From: Thermodesulfovibrio sp. 3462-1
Lineage (GTDB): Bacteria > Nitrospirota > Thermodesulfovibrionia > Thermodesulfovibrionales > Thermodesulfovibrionaceae
Direction of reading: 5' to 3'
Length of the DNA stretch: 64,000 nucleotides
Assembly (NCBI RefSeq): GCF_040451425.1
Contig: NZ_CP144374.1
Span: forward strand, 1,156,501-1,220,500
This document shows positions 9,855 through 19,316 of the stretch, piece by piece. The notes under the pieces were generated by a model. The model did no database searches and was not told the origin of the DNA. It saw only the letters and a list, made by a program, of their open reading frames with translations. Each line of letters starts with the position of its first letter. Within the stretch, counting starts at the first letter, position 1. The translations under genes were made by a program, and so were the position numbers.

Positions 9855-10626
9855 TTTTTACACCTGCCATCTCTTTAATTCCTTCAACTATTCTGGGGCT
9901 AAGATGATAAATTTTATCACTTATAAAATAAATATTGCCTTTTTTAACTGCCTTTGTGTCTTTTAATTTTACGAGCAATCCTTCAGGAACTGTTTCATGT
10001 CCTGCACCAAAAAATATTATTTCGGGATTTAATTTTATTACTCTCTCTATATTGATTGATGAATACTCCGCAATATTTTTTAAGCCCAAAAGATTCATAA
10101 CTTCATTTATGTGAGATGACTTCCCTGCAACTGTTAAGGGTTCAGTCCATATTACAAACAATGCCTTCTGATTATTGAATGTTCGCTTTACTTTCTTTAT
10201 ATTTTTTTGAAATTCATGGGCAACAATTTTTGCCTGTCTTTCCTTGCCAATTGCAATTCCCAGTTTTATCAATTCATCTGGCATATCTTTAAGAGTCTCT
10301 GGAGCATAAACATGAACTTTTATCCCCAATTCTATCAACCTGTTGTAGACCTCTATGGGAGTTACATCCTTTGAAATTATTACTAAGTCTGGCTTTAAAG
10401 CCAGTATTTTTTCATAGGACGGATTAATCATGCCTCCAACCTTAGGTTTGTTTTTAACTTCTTCAGGCCATTTACAGTAATCTGACACAGCCACAAGCTT
10501 ATCAATTGCACCAAGATAATAAATCGCCTCTGTAACTGACGGTGCAAGTGAAATAATTCTTTCTGGCTGAGCAAATGTAAATGTCGGAGAAAATAAAAAT
10601 AGTATAAAAAGAACCAATGCTCTCAT
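9844..10626 (-). CDS. btuF: Cobalamin/corrinoid substrate-binding protein (BtuF-like)
   Basis: Periplasmic binding protein of the BtuF/TroA fold. It has a signal peptide of about 19 residues ending TFA-QPERI. The family start [17 protein letters not shown] follows, then the linker-helix architecture to residue 260. It is the last gene of the cobalamin operon, overlapping cobU by 4 bases. No permease or ATPase (btuC, btuD) accompanies it, so these must be elsewhere or replaced by a shared importer. Its place under a B12 riboswitch makes corrinoid, rather than haem or siderophore, the likely ligand. Confidence 0.85.
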   Translation of the reverse strand: MRALVLFILFLFSPTFTFAQPERIISLAPSVTEAIYYLGAIDKLVAVSDYCKWPEEVKNKPKVGGMINPSYEKILALKPDLVIISKDVTPIEVYNRLIELGIKVHVYAPETLKDMPDELIKLGIAIGKERQAKIVAHEFQKNIKKVKRTFNNQKALFVIWTEPLTVAGKSSHINEVMNLLGLKNIAEYSSINIERVIKLNPEIIFFGAGHETVPEGLLVKLKDTKAVKKGNIYFISDKIYHLSPRIVEGIKEMAGVKIRN

Positions 10627-11132
10627 TTTATTTGCAGTCCTTGCCCAGCAATCATTAAATAGGCTTTATCACATATATCCATTATTTTCTGATTTAATGT
10701 TCCTGCAATATCAATGAATTTTCTTCCAAGTTCTTTTTCAGGAATTATTCCAAGCCCAACTTCATTTGAAACAATAAATATGTGGATGCTGCCTTTGATT
10801 TTCTTCAATACATCAATGAAAGAGCTAACGAATTCCTGATAATCATAGCCTTCAACAATAAGATTTGTAAGCCATGTGGTAAGACAGTCAATTACAATTG
10901 AAGAGTTTTCAGGAATTTTCATAATCACTCCCATTAAATTTATAGGCTCTTCTATTGTAATCCATTGACTGCCTCTTTCTTTTTTATGTCTTTCAATACG
11001 TTGTCTCATCTCATCATCAATAGCTCTTGCTGTTGCAATATAGTAAAGATTTTTACTCCCCGTGTTTTGTGCTTTTTTAAGTGCAAATTTAGTTTTTCCA
11101 CTTTTTATTCCACCAATAATGAATGTGATCAT
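10623..11132 (-). CDS. cobU: Adenosylcobinamide kinase / guanylyltransferase
   Basis: Phosphorylates adenosylcobinamide and then transfers GMP, giving AdoCbi-GDP for CobS. The 169 residues start with the P-loop GGIKSGKT (7-14). They continue with the region RQRIERHKKER, which supplies the guanylylated histidine, and the Walker-B-like IVIDCLTTWL. Length is near the family norm of about 180. It sits one base after the cobD-like gene and overlaps btuF, deep inside the riboswitch-controlled operon. Confidence 0.93.
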   Translation of the reverse strand: MITFIIGGIKSGKTKFALKKAQNTGSKNLYYIATARAIDDEMRQRIERHKKERGSQWITIEEPINLMGVIMKIPENSSIVIDCLTTWLTNLIVEGYDYQEFVSSFIDVLKKIKGSIHIFIVSNEVGLGIIPEKELGRKFIDIAGTLNQKIMDICDKAYLMIAGQGLQIK

Positions 11133-11133
11133 A

Positions 11134-12174
11134 TTAAATCCTTAAAAATTCTCTCAGTTCTTTAAAAAATTTCTCATTCTCATCTCTGGTTTTCACAGAA
11201 ACTCTTATAAAGTTTTCATTAAGTCCGTAAAAATCTGAACAATCTCGAATGAGGATTCCTCTTTCAAGCATATATTTAAAAATGCCTTTTTTAGGTATTT
11301 CAATGAGATAAAAGTTTGCAACTGATGGAAAATATTTCACTTTAAGTTCATTTAATGTGCATTCAAAGAATTCTTTTTCTTTCATAAAAAATGCATAACT
11401 CTGCCTTTTAAACTCTTCATCCTTAATAATTTCCTCTGCTATCCATTGAGCCAAACTGTTTATGCTCCAGGGTTGTCTGTATATTTTCATTTTTTCAATA
11501 ATTTCAGAGGAAGTTACAGCATAACCAAATCTCAATCCTGCAAGTCCATAAAATTTTGTAAGAGAGCGTAAAACTATAATATTTTTTGATATTGCATTTT
11601 TAATCAGACTTTCATCAGGGACAAAATCAATAAAAGCTTCATCTACTACAAAGACAGTATTTTCATAAAAAGAAGCCAGTCTAAGGATTTCTTTTTTATT
11701 TATTAAACATCCAGTTGGATTATTGGGATTGCATATGAAAACAATTTCATATTTTCTTTTTTGCATTTTTTCTTTAATCCTTTCAAAAATTTCTTCTCTA
11801 TTGAGCGTGAAAATTTTCTCTATCTTCTCTATCCCATTTACTTTACAGGCCCTCTCATACTCTGTAAATGTAGGTTCTAAAATTAAAACAGATGCAGGCT
11901 TTAATGTTTTAACTGTAAGATATATTAATTCTGTTGAACCGTTTCCACATATGATATTTTCAAACGGAATATTATAAAACTCAGAAATAATCTTTTTAAA
12001 CTGCCTTGCTTCCGTATCTGGATATTTATGAATAAATGGAAATTTTTCAATAACTTTTCTTTTTATCTTATTAGGTAAAGGAATTGGATTAACAGAGGAA
12101 CTCATGTCTATGATGTGATAAAGAGATTTTCCTGTTATCTCTGAAGCAGTATAAATATCACCTCCGTGTGTCAT
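11134..12174 (-). CDS. cobD: Threonine-phosphate decarboxylase CobD-like (PLP, class I aminotransferase fold)
   Basis: Predicted to decarboxylate L-threonine O-3-phosphate to (R)-1-amino-2-propanol phosphate, the linker of the cobalamin nucleotide loop. The 346-residue fold-type I PLP enzyme has NPNNPTG, the aspartate of VVDEAFIDF, and the PLP lysine in SLTKFYGLAGLRFGYA. It resembles HisC as this family does; its N-terminus (THGGDIYTAS) and its place between cbiB and cobU point to CobD. A separate true hisC lies at 25769. It overlaps the cbiB stop by 4 bases. Confidence 0.88.
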   Translation of the reverse strand: MTHGGDIYTASEITGKSLYHIIDMSSSVNPIPLPNKIKRKVIEKFPFIHKYPDTEARQFKKIISEFYNIPFENIICGNGSTELIYLTVKTLKPASVLILEPTFTEYERACKVNGIEKIEKIFTLNREEIFERIKEKMQKRKYEIVFICNPNNPTGCLINKKEILRLASFYENTVFVVDEAFIDFVPDESLIKNAISKNIIVLRSLTKFYGLAGLRFGYAVTSSEIIEKMKIYRQPWSINSLAQWIAEEIIKDEEFKRQSYAFFMKEKEFFECTLNELKVKYFPSVANFYLIEIPKKGIFKYMLERGILIRDCSDFYGLNENFIRVSVKTRDENEKFFKELREFLRI

Positions 12175-13145
12175 AAAAGGTTCCTCAGAAAAATGGATGC
12201 TAAAATAAATAAAAAACTGCTAACTGTAATAATTTTAATGCTTAAATTAATTAGTTCTGAACTAATACTATTCAAGTCTTCTCCAATATATGGTTTTTCT
12301 ACAAGAATACCCCCGTAGTAGTTGGGACCTCCAAGCCTCACCCCCAATGCTCCTGCCATTGCTGCCTCTGGTATTCCACTGTTTGGACTGCTATGATTTT
12401 TCCCATCTCTTAGCATGATTTTAAGCGATCTTTTTCCTGTAGAAAAACCAAGCAAAATAAAGGAGCTTAAAACTATGAAAATTCCTGTTATTCTTGCTGG
12501 AACATAGTTAAAAATGTCATCCATCTTAGCTGAAAACCATCCAAATTTTATATATCTTTCATTTTTATAACCAACCATTGAATCAAGCGTGTTTACTGTT
12601 TTATAAAAAACAAGAAAAGGAAATCCACCGAGAAAAAAGTAAAACAATGGAGCAATAACTGCATCACAGAGATTTTCCGCAAGACTTTCAATAATTGCTA
12701 TTCTTATTTTTTCAGGGATGAGATTTTCAGTATCTCTTCCAACAAGAGCTTTCAAAGAAATCCTTGCCTGAACTAAATTGCCTTCATTTAAAAGTTTATC
12801 TACCTTTTTAGCCTCATAAATTAGACCTCTTAAAGCAATAAAAAGACTGCTAAATAACACAAGGAAAATACGTGAAAAAAGCCATCCAATCATTGATAGA
12901 CTATTCATTTTTTCAATAAAATAAACAAAAATAATTGAAAATAAAAAAATAGGAGCTGTTGTTAATAAAAAAAGTAAGAAGCCTCCAAATCTGCCAGTGA
13001 GTTTTCTGTTTCTTAAAAATGACTCATTTTTTTCAATGAGTTTACCAATTGCCTTAATAGGATGATATTTTTTATGGTATCCACTCAAAAAATCAATTAA
13101 AAAGGCTGCAACTACTGTCCAGTTTTCAACATAGAATATTTTCAT
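12171..13145 (-). CDS. cbiB: Adenosylcobinamide-phosphate synthase CbiB
   Basis: Membrane protein that attaches aminopropanol phosphate to adenosylcobyric acid. About 324 residues with several hydrophobic helices. Typical family blocks are visible: ENLCDAVIAPLFYFFLGG, NTLDSMVGYKNERY, DDIFNYVPARITG and NSGIPEAAMAGALGVRLGG. I start at 13145, where ATG overlaps the cobQ stop as ATGA, a common coupling arrangement; an in-frame ATG also exists at 13163. It belongs to the cobalamin operon and acts in the same membrane as CobS. Confidence 0.93.
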   Translation of the reverse strand: MKIFYVENWTVVAAFLIDFLSGYHKKYHPIKAIGKLIEKNESFLRNRKLTGRFGGFLLFLLTTAPIFLFSIIFVYFIEKMNSLSMIGWLFSRIFLVLFSSLFIALRGLIYEAKKVDKLLNEGNLVQARISLKALVGRDTENLIPEKIRIAIIESLAENLCDAVIAPLFYFFLGGFPFLVFYKTVNTLDSMVGYKNERYIKFGWFSAKMDDIFNYVPARITGIFIVLSSFILLGFSTGKRSLKIMLRDGKNHSSPNSGIPEAAMAGALGVRLGGPNYYGGILVEKPYIGEDLNSISSELINLSIKIITVSSFLFILASIFLRNLL

Positions 13146-14656
13146 ATACCAGCTATTTCCCATATTTTATCCATATTAATGTGTTTTTCTACGATTTCTG
13201 AAATACTGTCTAAAAATGACTCCTTAAGCTTTTTCCATGAAAAGGTATATTCAATAGGATTTAATCCCTTTTTAATTCTGTGTCTGTTTATAAGCCATCT
13301 TCTTAAGCTATCATTTTCAAATAATCCATGGATATATGTTCCCCATACATTTTCACAAACAATTCCATCAAATAAAATCTGGCCTGTTGATTTTCTTTTT
13401 ATTTTAAAAAGTCTCATAGGTCCGTAACTTATTCCCTTATGAATCTCATAACCTGTAATTTTTATTAAAGGTTCTGAACAAAGATAACCTTCAACCTGAG
13501 TGGTTATTTTGTCAGGATAAAATACTGTTTTAACCGGTAATAAACCAATTCCATTAATTTCTTTATGACACCTCCCTTCTGTCATGCATAAATCAAAAAA
13601 TGAGCTTTCAACCATATAGGGGTCTATTAATTTTTCTCCAAGCATCTGAAATCCACCACATATTCCAATAATTTCAACTTTATTCTTAGCAAGCTCTTTT
13701 AGTATTTCATCAATTTTTAGCTGTTTGAGCAAAGTTAAATCTTCAAAGGTGTTTTTTGAACCAGGAATGATTATTATATCAGCATTAATAAGATCTTCTT
13801 TTCTTAATGAATAAACTAACTCCACATCTGGTTCAAATCTTAATGGTTCAAAATCACTGAAATTTGAGATATATCTCAGCTTTAGAACAACTATTTTTAC
13901 TGCTGCATCTGATTTGAGAATGAAAGAATTTGAAAGCCTTAAGGAAATTCCATCTTCATCAGCTATTCCTGTTTCATGTATGTAGGGAATCACACCCACA
14001 CATGGCTTTTTTATCATTTCCTCAAGCTTTTTTATCCCTGGTGAAAGAATATCAATGTAACCTCTAAATTTGTTGATTATGAAACCTTTGATAAGGTGGT
14101 CATATTCCTCAAGAAGTTTTACAGTTCCATAAATAGAGGCAAAAACTCCACCTCTATCAATATCTCCTACAATTAATACAGGTGCTTTAAGATAATCTGC
14201 CACAGCCATATTTACAATATCATTTTCAATGAGATTTATCTCTGCAGGGCTTCCAGCACCCTCAATAATTAAGAGTTCATATTCTTTGGTTAGATAATCA
14301 AGTGAGATTTTAACAGCATCCCACAGTTTTTTCTTCTCCCAGTAAAAATCATTTAATTTCAATGTTTTGTAAAGCTTTCCATGAACAACTACCTGGGTGC
14401 CCTGTTGCCCTGCTGGTTTAAGTAAAATGGGATTCATGTGAATAAGAGGAACAATACCAGCTGCCTCTGCCTGTATTGCCTGAGCAAGGGCTATCTCTCC
14501 TCCATCTTCTGTAACAAAACTTTGTAAACTCATATTCTGAGCTTTAAAAGGAGCAACTTTTATACCCCTTTGTTTTGCAATTCTACATAAAGCTGTAACC
14601 AATAAGCTTTTCCCGCAATTTGAAGATGTTCCCTGTATCATCAATAACTTAGCCAT
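13142..14656 (-). CDS. cobQ: Adenosylcobyric acid synthase (glutamine-hydrolysing)
   Basis: Amidates four side chains of adenosylcobyrinic acid a,c-diamide using glutamine and ATP. About 504 residues. The dethiobiotin-synthetase-like P-loop domain begins MIQGTSSNCGKSLLV. The C-terminal class I glutamine amidotransferase domain has the nucleophile region IIGICGGFQML and a late histidine in GTYIHGLFEN. The family N-terminus MAKLLMIQGT supports ATG 14656. A TTG at 14680 follows GGAGGT by 13 bases, so an eight-residue extension cannot be ruled out. It overlaps cobS and cbiB. Confidence 0.93.
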   Translation of the reverse strand: MAKLLMIQGTSSNCGKSLLVTALCRIAKQRGIKVAPFKAQNMSLQSFVTEDGGEIALAQAIQAEAAGIVPLIHMNPILLKPAGQQGTQVVVHGKLYKTLKLNDFYWEKKKLWDAVKISLDYLTKEYELLIIEGAGSPAEINLIENDIVNMAVADYLKAPVLIVGDIDRGGVFASIYGTVKLLEEYDHLIKGFIINKFRGYIDILSPGIKKLEEMIKKPCVGVIPYIHETGIADEDGISLRLSNSFILKSDAAVKIVVLKLRYISNFSDFEPLRFEPDVELVYSLRKEDLINADIIIIPGSKNTFEDLTLLKQLKIDEILKELAKNKVEIIGICGGFQMLGEKLIDPYMVESSFFDLCMTEGRCHKEINGIGLLPVKTVFYPDKITTQVEGYLCSEPLIKITGYEIHKGISYGPMRLFKIKRKSTGQILFDGIVCENVWGTYIHGLFENDSLRRWLINRHRIKKGLNPIEYTFSWKKLKESFLDSISEIVEKHINMDKIWEIAGI

Positions 14657-15420
14657 ATTCTTGCACAAAGTAAAAAACAAAAAAGAAAAATTACCTCCGT
14701 TATTTCAACAGTAGCTCCAAGATGATCTCCTGTTATTCCGCTGAATTTATCTTCAAAAAAGTTTTTCAAAATAAAAAGAATTAAGCAAAGTAAAAGTACA
14801 ATCAATGGCAAAAAAATGAAACTTTTTACAGTAAAGTAAATTACCAAAAATACAGGCAAAGCTGTAGATAGAATAAACTGCTCTTTACTAATTTTGCCGA
14901 CAAACATAGCTCCAAGTCCCTTTGTTTTTGCAGGCTTTCCATAATACATTAATGGAATTACAGACCATCTTGAAAATACAAACGTAAAAATAAATATCAT
15001 GAATTGATTACCATCAATGAGCTCCCTGAAAAAAACAAATCTGCAGAGAATATCAAATGTTGAAGCTACAACTCCAGCTACACCAATTGTACTATCGCTT
15101 ATTATTTCAAGTCTTCTTTGTATATCCTTTTCTTTGTCTCCTGTTTCTTTATAAAAAAGAGCATCAAAGGTGTCTGAAAGTCCATCTATGTGAAATATTC
15201 CTCTCAATGAAAATAAAAATAAAAGTAAAATAACGGAAATAACCGAAGATGAGAATATATAATTCAATTTCTTAATCAGTAAAAAAGAAAAGACCCCCTC
15301 TAAAAATCCTACAAAAGGGAAAAAAATAACAGAACTTGCAATCTCTTTTTCGTTAATTTTCTTTACTTTTAAAGGCAAAACAGTTAAAAATGAAAGAGCC
15401 ATTAAAAATCTATTTAACAC
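14641..15420 (-). CDS. cobS: Cobalamin (5'-phosphate) synthase
   Basis: Integral membrane enzyme that joins AdoCbi-GDP to alpha-ribazole (phosphate). The 259 residues are mostly hydrophobic and carry the family motif GIFHIDGLSDTFDAL, with acidic metal-binding residues. Further blocks are DSTIGVAGV and FSGITGDHLGATVEI near the end. Length is normal. It overlaps cobT by 11 bases and cobQ by about 16, so these genes are translated as a coupled block. Confidence 0.92.
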   Translation of the reverse strand: MLNRFLMALSFLTVLPLKVKKINEKEIASSVIFFPFVGFLEGVFSFLLIKKLNYIFSSSVISVILLLFLFSLRGIFHIDGLSDTFDALFYKETGDKEKDIQRRLEIISDSTIGVAGVVASTFDILCRFVFFRELIDGNQFMIFIFTFVFSRWSVIPLMYYGKPAKTKGLGAMFVGKISKEQFILSTALPVFLVIYFTVKSFIFLPLIVLLLCLILFILKNFFEDKFSGITGDHLGATVEITEVIFLFCFLLCARIWLSY

Positions 15421-16453
15421 TTTTACTTACGCCTGCTTCATCAAAAGTTGCCATTTCTTTGTAAATCTTTAGTCCTGCTTCTATAATTGTCATAACAATT
15501 GCTGCACCAGTTCCTTCTCCAAGCCTTAGATTCAAATCAAGCAAGGGTTTTAATCCCATAAATTCAAGGGCTATTTTATGTCCTCTTTCAACAGAATTGT
15601 GAGAAGCAAAAATATAATCTCTCACAACAGGATTTATACAGTAAGCAATCAAAGCTCCTGCAGTTGAAATGAATCCGTCAATAACAACAGGAATTTTTAA
15701 GGAAGCACAACCTAAGACAACTCCTGCAATTGCTCCTATCTCAGGTCCTCCAACCTTTGCAAGAACATCAACAGGATCTGAAGGATTTGGTTTATTTATC
15801 TTAATTGCTCTTTTAATTACTTCAATCTTTCTTTTAAAGGTTTCTTCATCTATACCTGTTCCTTTTCCTGTAACTTCCTCTACTTGAGAATGTGTAAGAA
15901 CACTCACTACTGCAGAGGAAGGAGTTGTATTACCAATCCCCATCTCTCCTGCGGCAAAGAGATTGTAACCTTTTTGGTGATATTCTTTTACTAATTCAAT
16001 GCCGATTTCTATACACTTTATTGCATCAGAACCGCTAAGTGCAGGAGCTTTTGTAATATTCCCAGCTCCTTTTACAACTTTTTTTGATATCAATCCTTTA
16101 CACTCACCAAAATCATAATCAACACCAATATCAACAACTACAACATCTGCTCCTGCATGTCTTGCCAAAACATTTATTCCTGCTCCACCTCTAAGCATAT
16201 TAAAAACCATCTGTGCAGTAACTTCCTTTGGATAGGCAGAAACACCTTCTTCTGTCACTCCGTGATCAGAGGCAAAGACAAGCACAGCCTTTTTCTTTAT
16301 TTCAGGCATTGGATCTTCATAAATCCCAACAAGTCTTGCTGCAATCTCTTCAAGCCTTCCAAGACTTCCCTGCGGTTTTGTAAGACTGTTGAGCCTTTTC
16401 CATGCAATATCAATAAAATCTTTTTTTACCGGTTCAATCTTAAAATTTAGCAT
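15410..16453 (-). CDS. cobT: Nicotinate-nucleotide:dimethylbenzimidazole phosphoribosyltransferase
   Basis: Activates the lower-ligand base as alpha-ribazole phosphate. About 347 residues with the family blocks LTKPQGSLGRLE, FASDHGVTEEGVSAYP, GEMGIGNTTPSSA and GGPEIGAIAG. The catalytic glutamate is in RLGEGTGA near the C-terminus. I prefer ATG 16453, which has GGAG eight bases upstream, over ATG 16459, which is too close to it. The base this organism uses is not visible, because no bluB or bza genes are in the window. It overlaps the preceding ATPase gene by 7 bases. Confidence 0.94.
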   Translation of the reverse strand: MLNFKIEPVKKDFIDIAWKRLNSLTKPQGSLGRLEEIAARLVGIYEDPMPEIKKKAVLVFASDHGVTEEGVSAYPKEVTAQMVFNMLRGGAGINVLARHAGADVVVVDIGVDYDFGECKGLISKKVVKGAGNITKAPALSGSDAIKCIEIGIELVKEYHQKGYNLFAAGEMGIGNTTPSSAVVSVLTHSQVEEVTGKGTGIDEETFKRKIEVIKRAIKINKPNPSDPVDVLAKVGGPEIGAIAGVVLGCASLKIPVVIDGFISTAGALIAYCINPVVRDYIFASHNSVERGHKIALEFMGLKPLLDLNLRLGEGTGAAIVMTIIEAGLKIYKEMATFDEAGVSKSVK

Positions 16454-17106
16454 TTCCATATCTCCAGAAACAGATTTTTATCTTTTTGTATCCATTTACC
16501 TGTACAAACCCTGATAGGAAATTTAAAAATTGGTCCATCATAAACAAAAGTGTGGTACTCTCCTTTTTCACCACAGAGGTCAATATTTCCAAGGACTTTT
16601 AAATCTTTAATGAAATCAAAATCAACTTCTCTGCCAAGCCATTCACTGCCAAGAAAAAAAGAATTTATTGAGCAAACTATGGCTTTAAAACCAGAATTTA
16701 TAAACTCTCCAAGAAGTATCTCTTTTTCTTCATTCCATAAAGGCAAAATCGCTTTTATTCCTGTCTCCACGCATATTTTTTCAACCCAGTCTTTGTGCTC
16801 CTGAATATCAATATCTCCAAATACGCCTGCGTGAACACCTTCTTTTTTTAACCAGAGGAGAGTTTTTTTAAATTCCTCTTCATAACTTTCCCATGTAGTT
16901 TTCTTCTGAATAATTGGAACTCCTATTGCTTCTGCCTGTATTTTGAGAAGCTCTGAACTTATTCCATGGGAACGCGAATAATTTCCGTCTTCTGAAAGCA
17001 TATTAATAAGACAAATAATATGAATCCCCTTCATTCTTGCTCTATAAAAGGCTAATGAACTGTCTTTGCCTCCAGACCATGAAACAAAAGCTTTTAAAAG
17101 AGCCAT
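16447..17106 (-). CDS. PP-loop ATP pyrophosphatase (diphthine-ammonia ligase-like, COG2102/MJ0570 family)
   Basis: A 219-residue adenine nucleotide alpha-hydrolase with the PP-loop SGGKDSS (11-17). Family blocks include YSRSHGISSELLKIQAEAIGVP, GVFGDIDIQEHKDWVE, and the C-terminal GEKGEYHTFVYDGP. Archaeal and eukaryotic relatives amidate diphthine on EF2, but bacteria lack diphthamide, so its job here differs. It sits between btuB and cobT under the B12 riboswitch, with overlapping ends, so a role in corrinoid processing or uptake is inferred. One speculative idea is amidation or adenylation of a corrinoid or lower-ligand precursor. The start follows GGAG closely. Confidence 0.82.
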   Translation of the reverse strand: MALLKAFVSWSGGKDSSLAFYRARMKGIHIICLINMLSEDGNYSRSHGISSELLKIQAEAIGVPIIQKKTTWESYEEEFKKTLLWLKKEGVHAGVFGDIDIQEHKDWVEKICVETGIKAILPLWNEEKEILLGEFINSGFKAIVCSINSFFLGSEWLGREVDFDFIKDLKVLGNIDLCGEKGEYHTFVYDGPIFKFPIRVCTGKWIQKDKNLFLEIWKC

Positions 17107-19070
17107 TTAACTCCACCAATGATTGTTCTTCTTGGCATAGGATAGTACTGAACATATTCATATGCTCTATCAAATAGATTTTCCACAGACAGTGTTATCT
17201 CAAGATTTTTAATTGGTCTGTATGAGCCTTTAAGATTTACTACAGTAAAATCAGCTTTATCTACAACTTTTCTATAGTTTTTAGATAAAGGATTCCAGTC
17301 TATAACCTTTTCATCTCCAATATAATTTGCGATCAATTTTAAATCCCACTTTTCCTTTCCTGCTCTTATCCCAAATGAAGCAGTGCATTTTGGTGTATAC
17401 GTAAGATTTTTTCCATATTCTTTTATCTCAACTTCATCTTTACTTGAGTATCTTGTATGATATGTAAAATTGATAAATGGCTCCAAAGAGAAATTTAAGC
17501 CTGCTAATGCTCCAATATCATAGGAAAGATTTCCTTCTATGCCCTGAATTGTAGCTCCTTCAACATTTTTAAATGTTTGGGCATTGAGAGTGTTATCATA
17601 GTAACTAAGAATTTTGTCTTTAAATTCTGAATGAAAAAAAGTAAGCTCAGCATTGAAAAAATCTTTTGTATAGGCAAATCCTACATCATAGGATTTACTT
17701 TTTTCTGGTTTTAAATCTGGATTACCCAAATAATGTATCCCCCATGAAATATAATCAACTGCAAGCTCATCAGGTGCAGGAGCTCTGAATGCAGTGCCAG
17801 CATTGGCTTTTATTGATAAACTATCTGTAATTTTGTATAAAATACCCCCTCTTACTGTTAGATGATCAAGATTTTCTTTTCTTGGTTTTAAGCTTAAAAT
17901 ACCTTCTGTTGGAAGTATTTCGTTTTCAAAGTAGTCATAACGGATTCCTACGTTTAGTAAAAGTTTTTTCTTGAACAGACTTAATCTTCCTTCAGTAAAT
18001 ACTCCGCAACTGTCATACTTTGAGTTTGGATTGTAGGGAGCACCGGTATTTCTTGAATTTTTAACTTCTATTCTATCCCACTGTCCGCCGATTATAATTC
18101 TGTGGTCATCTATTGAAAACATCTTCTGAATGGTTGCACCCTGAGTGGTTGTCTTTTTTAAAGTAACTTCATTTGGTATCTCCCATGTACCTGCTATAGA
18201 GCCTTCATGATATTCATTCCTGTCCTTTGTAAAATAATATCCAGCTTTAAATGTTGACGTTTTATACTCTAAATCAAATCTATTTCTTTCAATGTTGTTG
18301 TAATCATCAGGATCTGGTTCGTATATTGGACCAGGAGAGCCAATCTTCCATCCTCTCCAATGCTGAAATCCTAAGGAAATATGGTGTTTATCAAAAAAGC
18401 TGTATCCTAAGCGCGCTGATAAAGATTCATCATTGTAACCTGTATTTTCTATTTTTCCATAATTTTTTGCAGAATAATCATCCACTTCAGCACGGCTGGC
18501 TGAAATATAAAAATCAAAATTATTTTTTTTGCCATACAATTCAGCTTTTGTTTTCCAGAAATCCCATGAACCTGCTTGACCACCAATTGAACCATGTATA
18601 CCTTCTTCTTTTCCATGTTTGGTTATTATGTTAATTACACCTCCCATTGCTGAAGAACCATAAAGCACTGATGCAGGTCCTTTAACTATTTCAATTCTAT
18701 CTATATCATCAACAGGTATGGTTGCAAGATTTACTGTGCCAGCACGATTTCCATTTATAAGAACCAAAACCCTGCTTTTGAGGTCATCAAATAGATCAGT
18801 CCTGAATCCTCTTAATCCAATACTACTCGTTAATAAACCTGGATATTTTTGAACATGTCCAATTGCCGCTTCTGCAATCAAGTCACTCGCATTGTCTGCA
18901 GTAGAACTTTTAATATCTTCCTGAGTGATAACCTGAACAGAATAAGCAACATCCTTTTTTAGCTCTTCGAATTTTGTTGCTGTTACAACAATTTCTTCAA
19001 GTCTGGATTCCTCTGCTAAAACAGATTGACAGAAAAGAAATGAAATAAAAAAGATAAGAAGAAAAATCAT
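17094..19070 (-). CDS. btuB: TonB-dependent outer-membrane corrinoid receptor (BtuB-like)
   Basis: Outer-membrane receptor that imports corrinoids with TonB energy. It has 658 residues, a signal peptide of about 19 residues ending SVLA-EES, and a TonB box within EEIVVTATK (25-33). The plug domain includes RIEIVKGPASVLYGSSAMGGVINI. A 22-strand barrel follows, ending in a terminal phenylalanine (GGVKWLF). The ATG follows GGGAGGG by 7 bases, and this Shine-Dalgarno lies in the short palindrome CCTCGAGG, suggesting how the upstream B12 riboswitch could block translation. It is the first gene of the operon. Confidence 0.94.
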   Translation of the reverse strand: MIFLLIFFISFLFCQSVLAEESRLEEIVVTATKFEELKKDVAYSVQVITQEDIKSSTADNASDLIAEAAIGHVQKYPGLLTSSIGLRGFRTDLFDDLKSRVLVLINGNRAGTVNLATIPVDDIDRIEIVKGPASVLYGSSAMGGVINIITKHGKEEGIHGSIGGQAGSWDFWKTKAELYGKKNNFDFYISASRAEVDDYSAKNYGKIENTGYNDESLSARLGYSFFDKHHISLGFQHWRGWKIGSPGPIYEPDPDDYNNIERNRFDLEYKTSTFKAGYYFTKDRNEYHEGSIAGTWEIPNEVTLKKTTTQGATIQKMFSIDDHRIIIGGQWDRIEVKNSRNTGAPYNPNSKYDSCGVFTEGRLSLFKKKLLLNVGIRYDYFENEILPTEGILSLKPRKENLDHLTVRGGILYKITDSLSIKANAGTAFRAPAPDELAVDYISWGIHYLGNPDLKPEKSKSYDVGFAYTKDFFNAELTFFHSEFKDKILSYYDNTLNAQTFKNVEGATIQGIEGNLSYDIGALAGLNFSLEPFINFTYHTRYSSKDEVEIKEYGKNLTYTPKCTASFGIRAGKEKWDLKLIANYIGDEKVIDWNPLSKNYRKVVDKADFTVVNLKGSYRPIKNLEITLSVENLFDRAYEYVQYYPMPRRTIIGGVKWLF

Positions 19071-19099
19071 TGCAAAACCCTCCCTCGAGGAATTGGAAG

Positions 19100-19275
19100 C
19101 TCAAATAGCCTCCAGCTGGACAGGTCTTCCGGCTCAGGGCTCAGTGCCTACTTGCCCGCCTTCCCAAACCCTTTTCACTACATTGTTTAAAGGGTTCAGT
19201 GGCATGAATGGGCTTTCGTTCCCAACACGGCTGCGGGGCAGCGGAGGATTCTCACCTCTCTTCCCTAAGTCCAAC
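19100..19275 (-). ncRNA. Cobalamin (B12) riboswitch
   Basis: On the minus strand the leader contains the B12 box GAGCCGGAAGACCTGTCC (plus-strand positions about 19117-19134). It also has the upstream conserved GGTGAGAATCC and GCTGCCCCGCAGCC core (about 19228-19256), in the order and spacing of AdoCbl riboswitches. It lies between a promoter at 19282-19311 and btuB. By analogy, bound adenosylcobalamin should repress the nine-gene operon, probably by hiding the btuB Shine-Dalgarno, since I see no U-tract terminator between the aptamer and the start. Confidence 0.93.
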
Positions 19276-19281
19276 CAAAAA

Positions 19282-19311
19282 AGTATACAAGATTTATCTA
19301 AAACTGGTCAA
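19282..19311 (-). promoter_or_regulatory. Promoter of the cobalamin operon
   Basis: Minus strand TTGACC (19306-19311), an 18-base spacer and TATACT (19282-19287), just upstream of the riboswitch. It is divergent from the sirtuin promoter, whose -35 box begins 5 bases away. Confidence 0.6.
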
Positions 19312-19316
19312 ATCTC

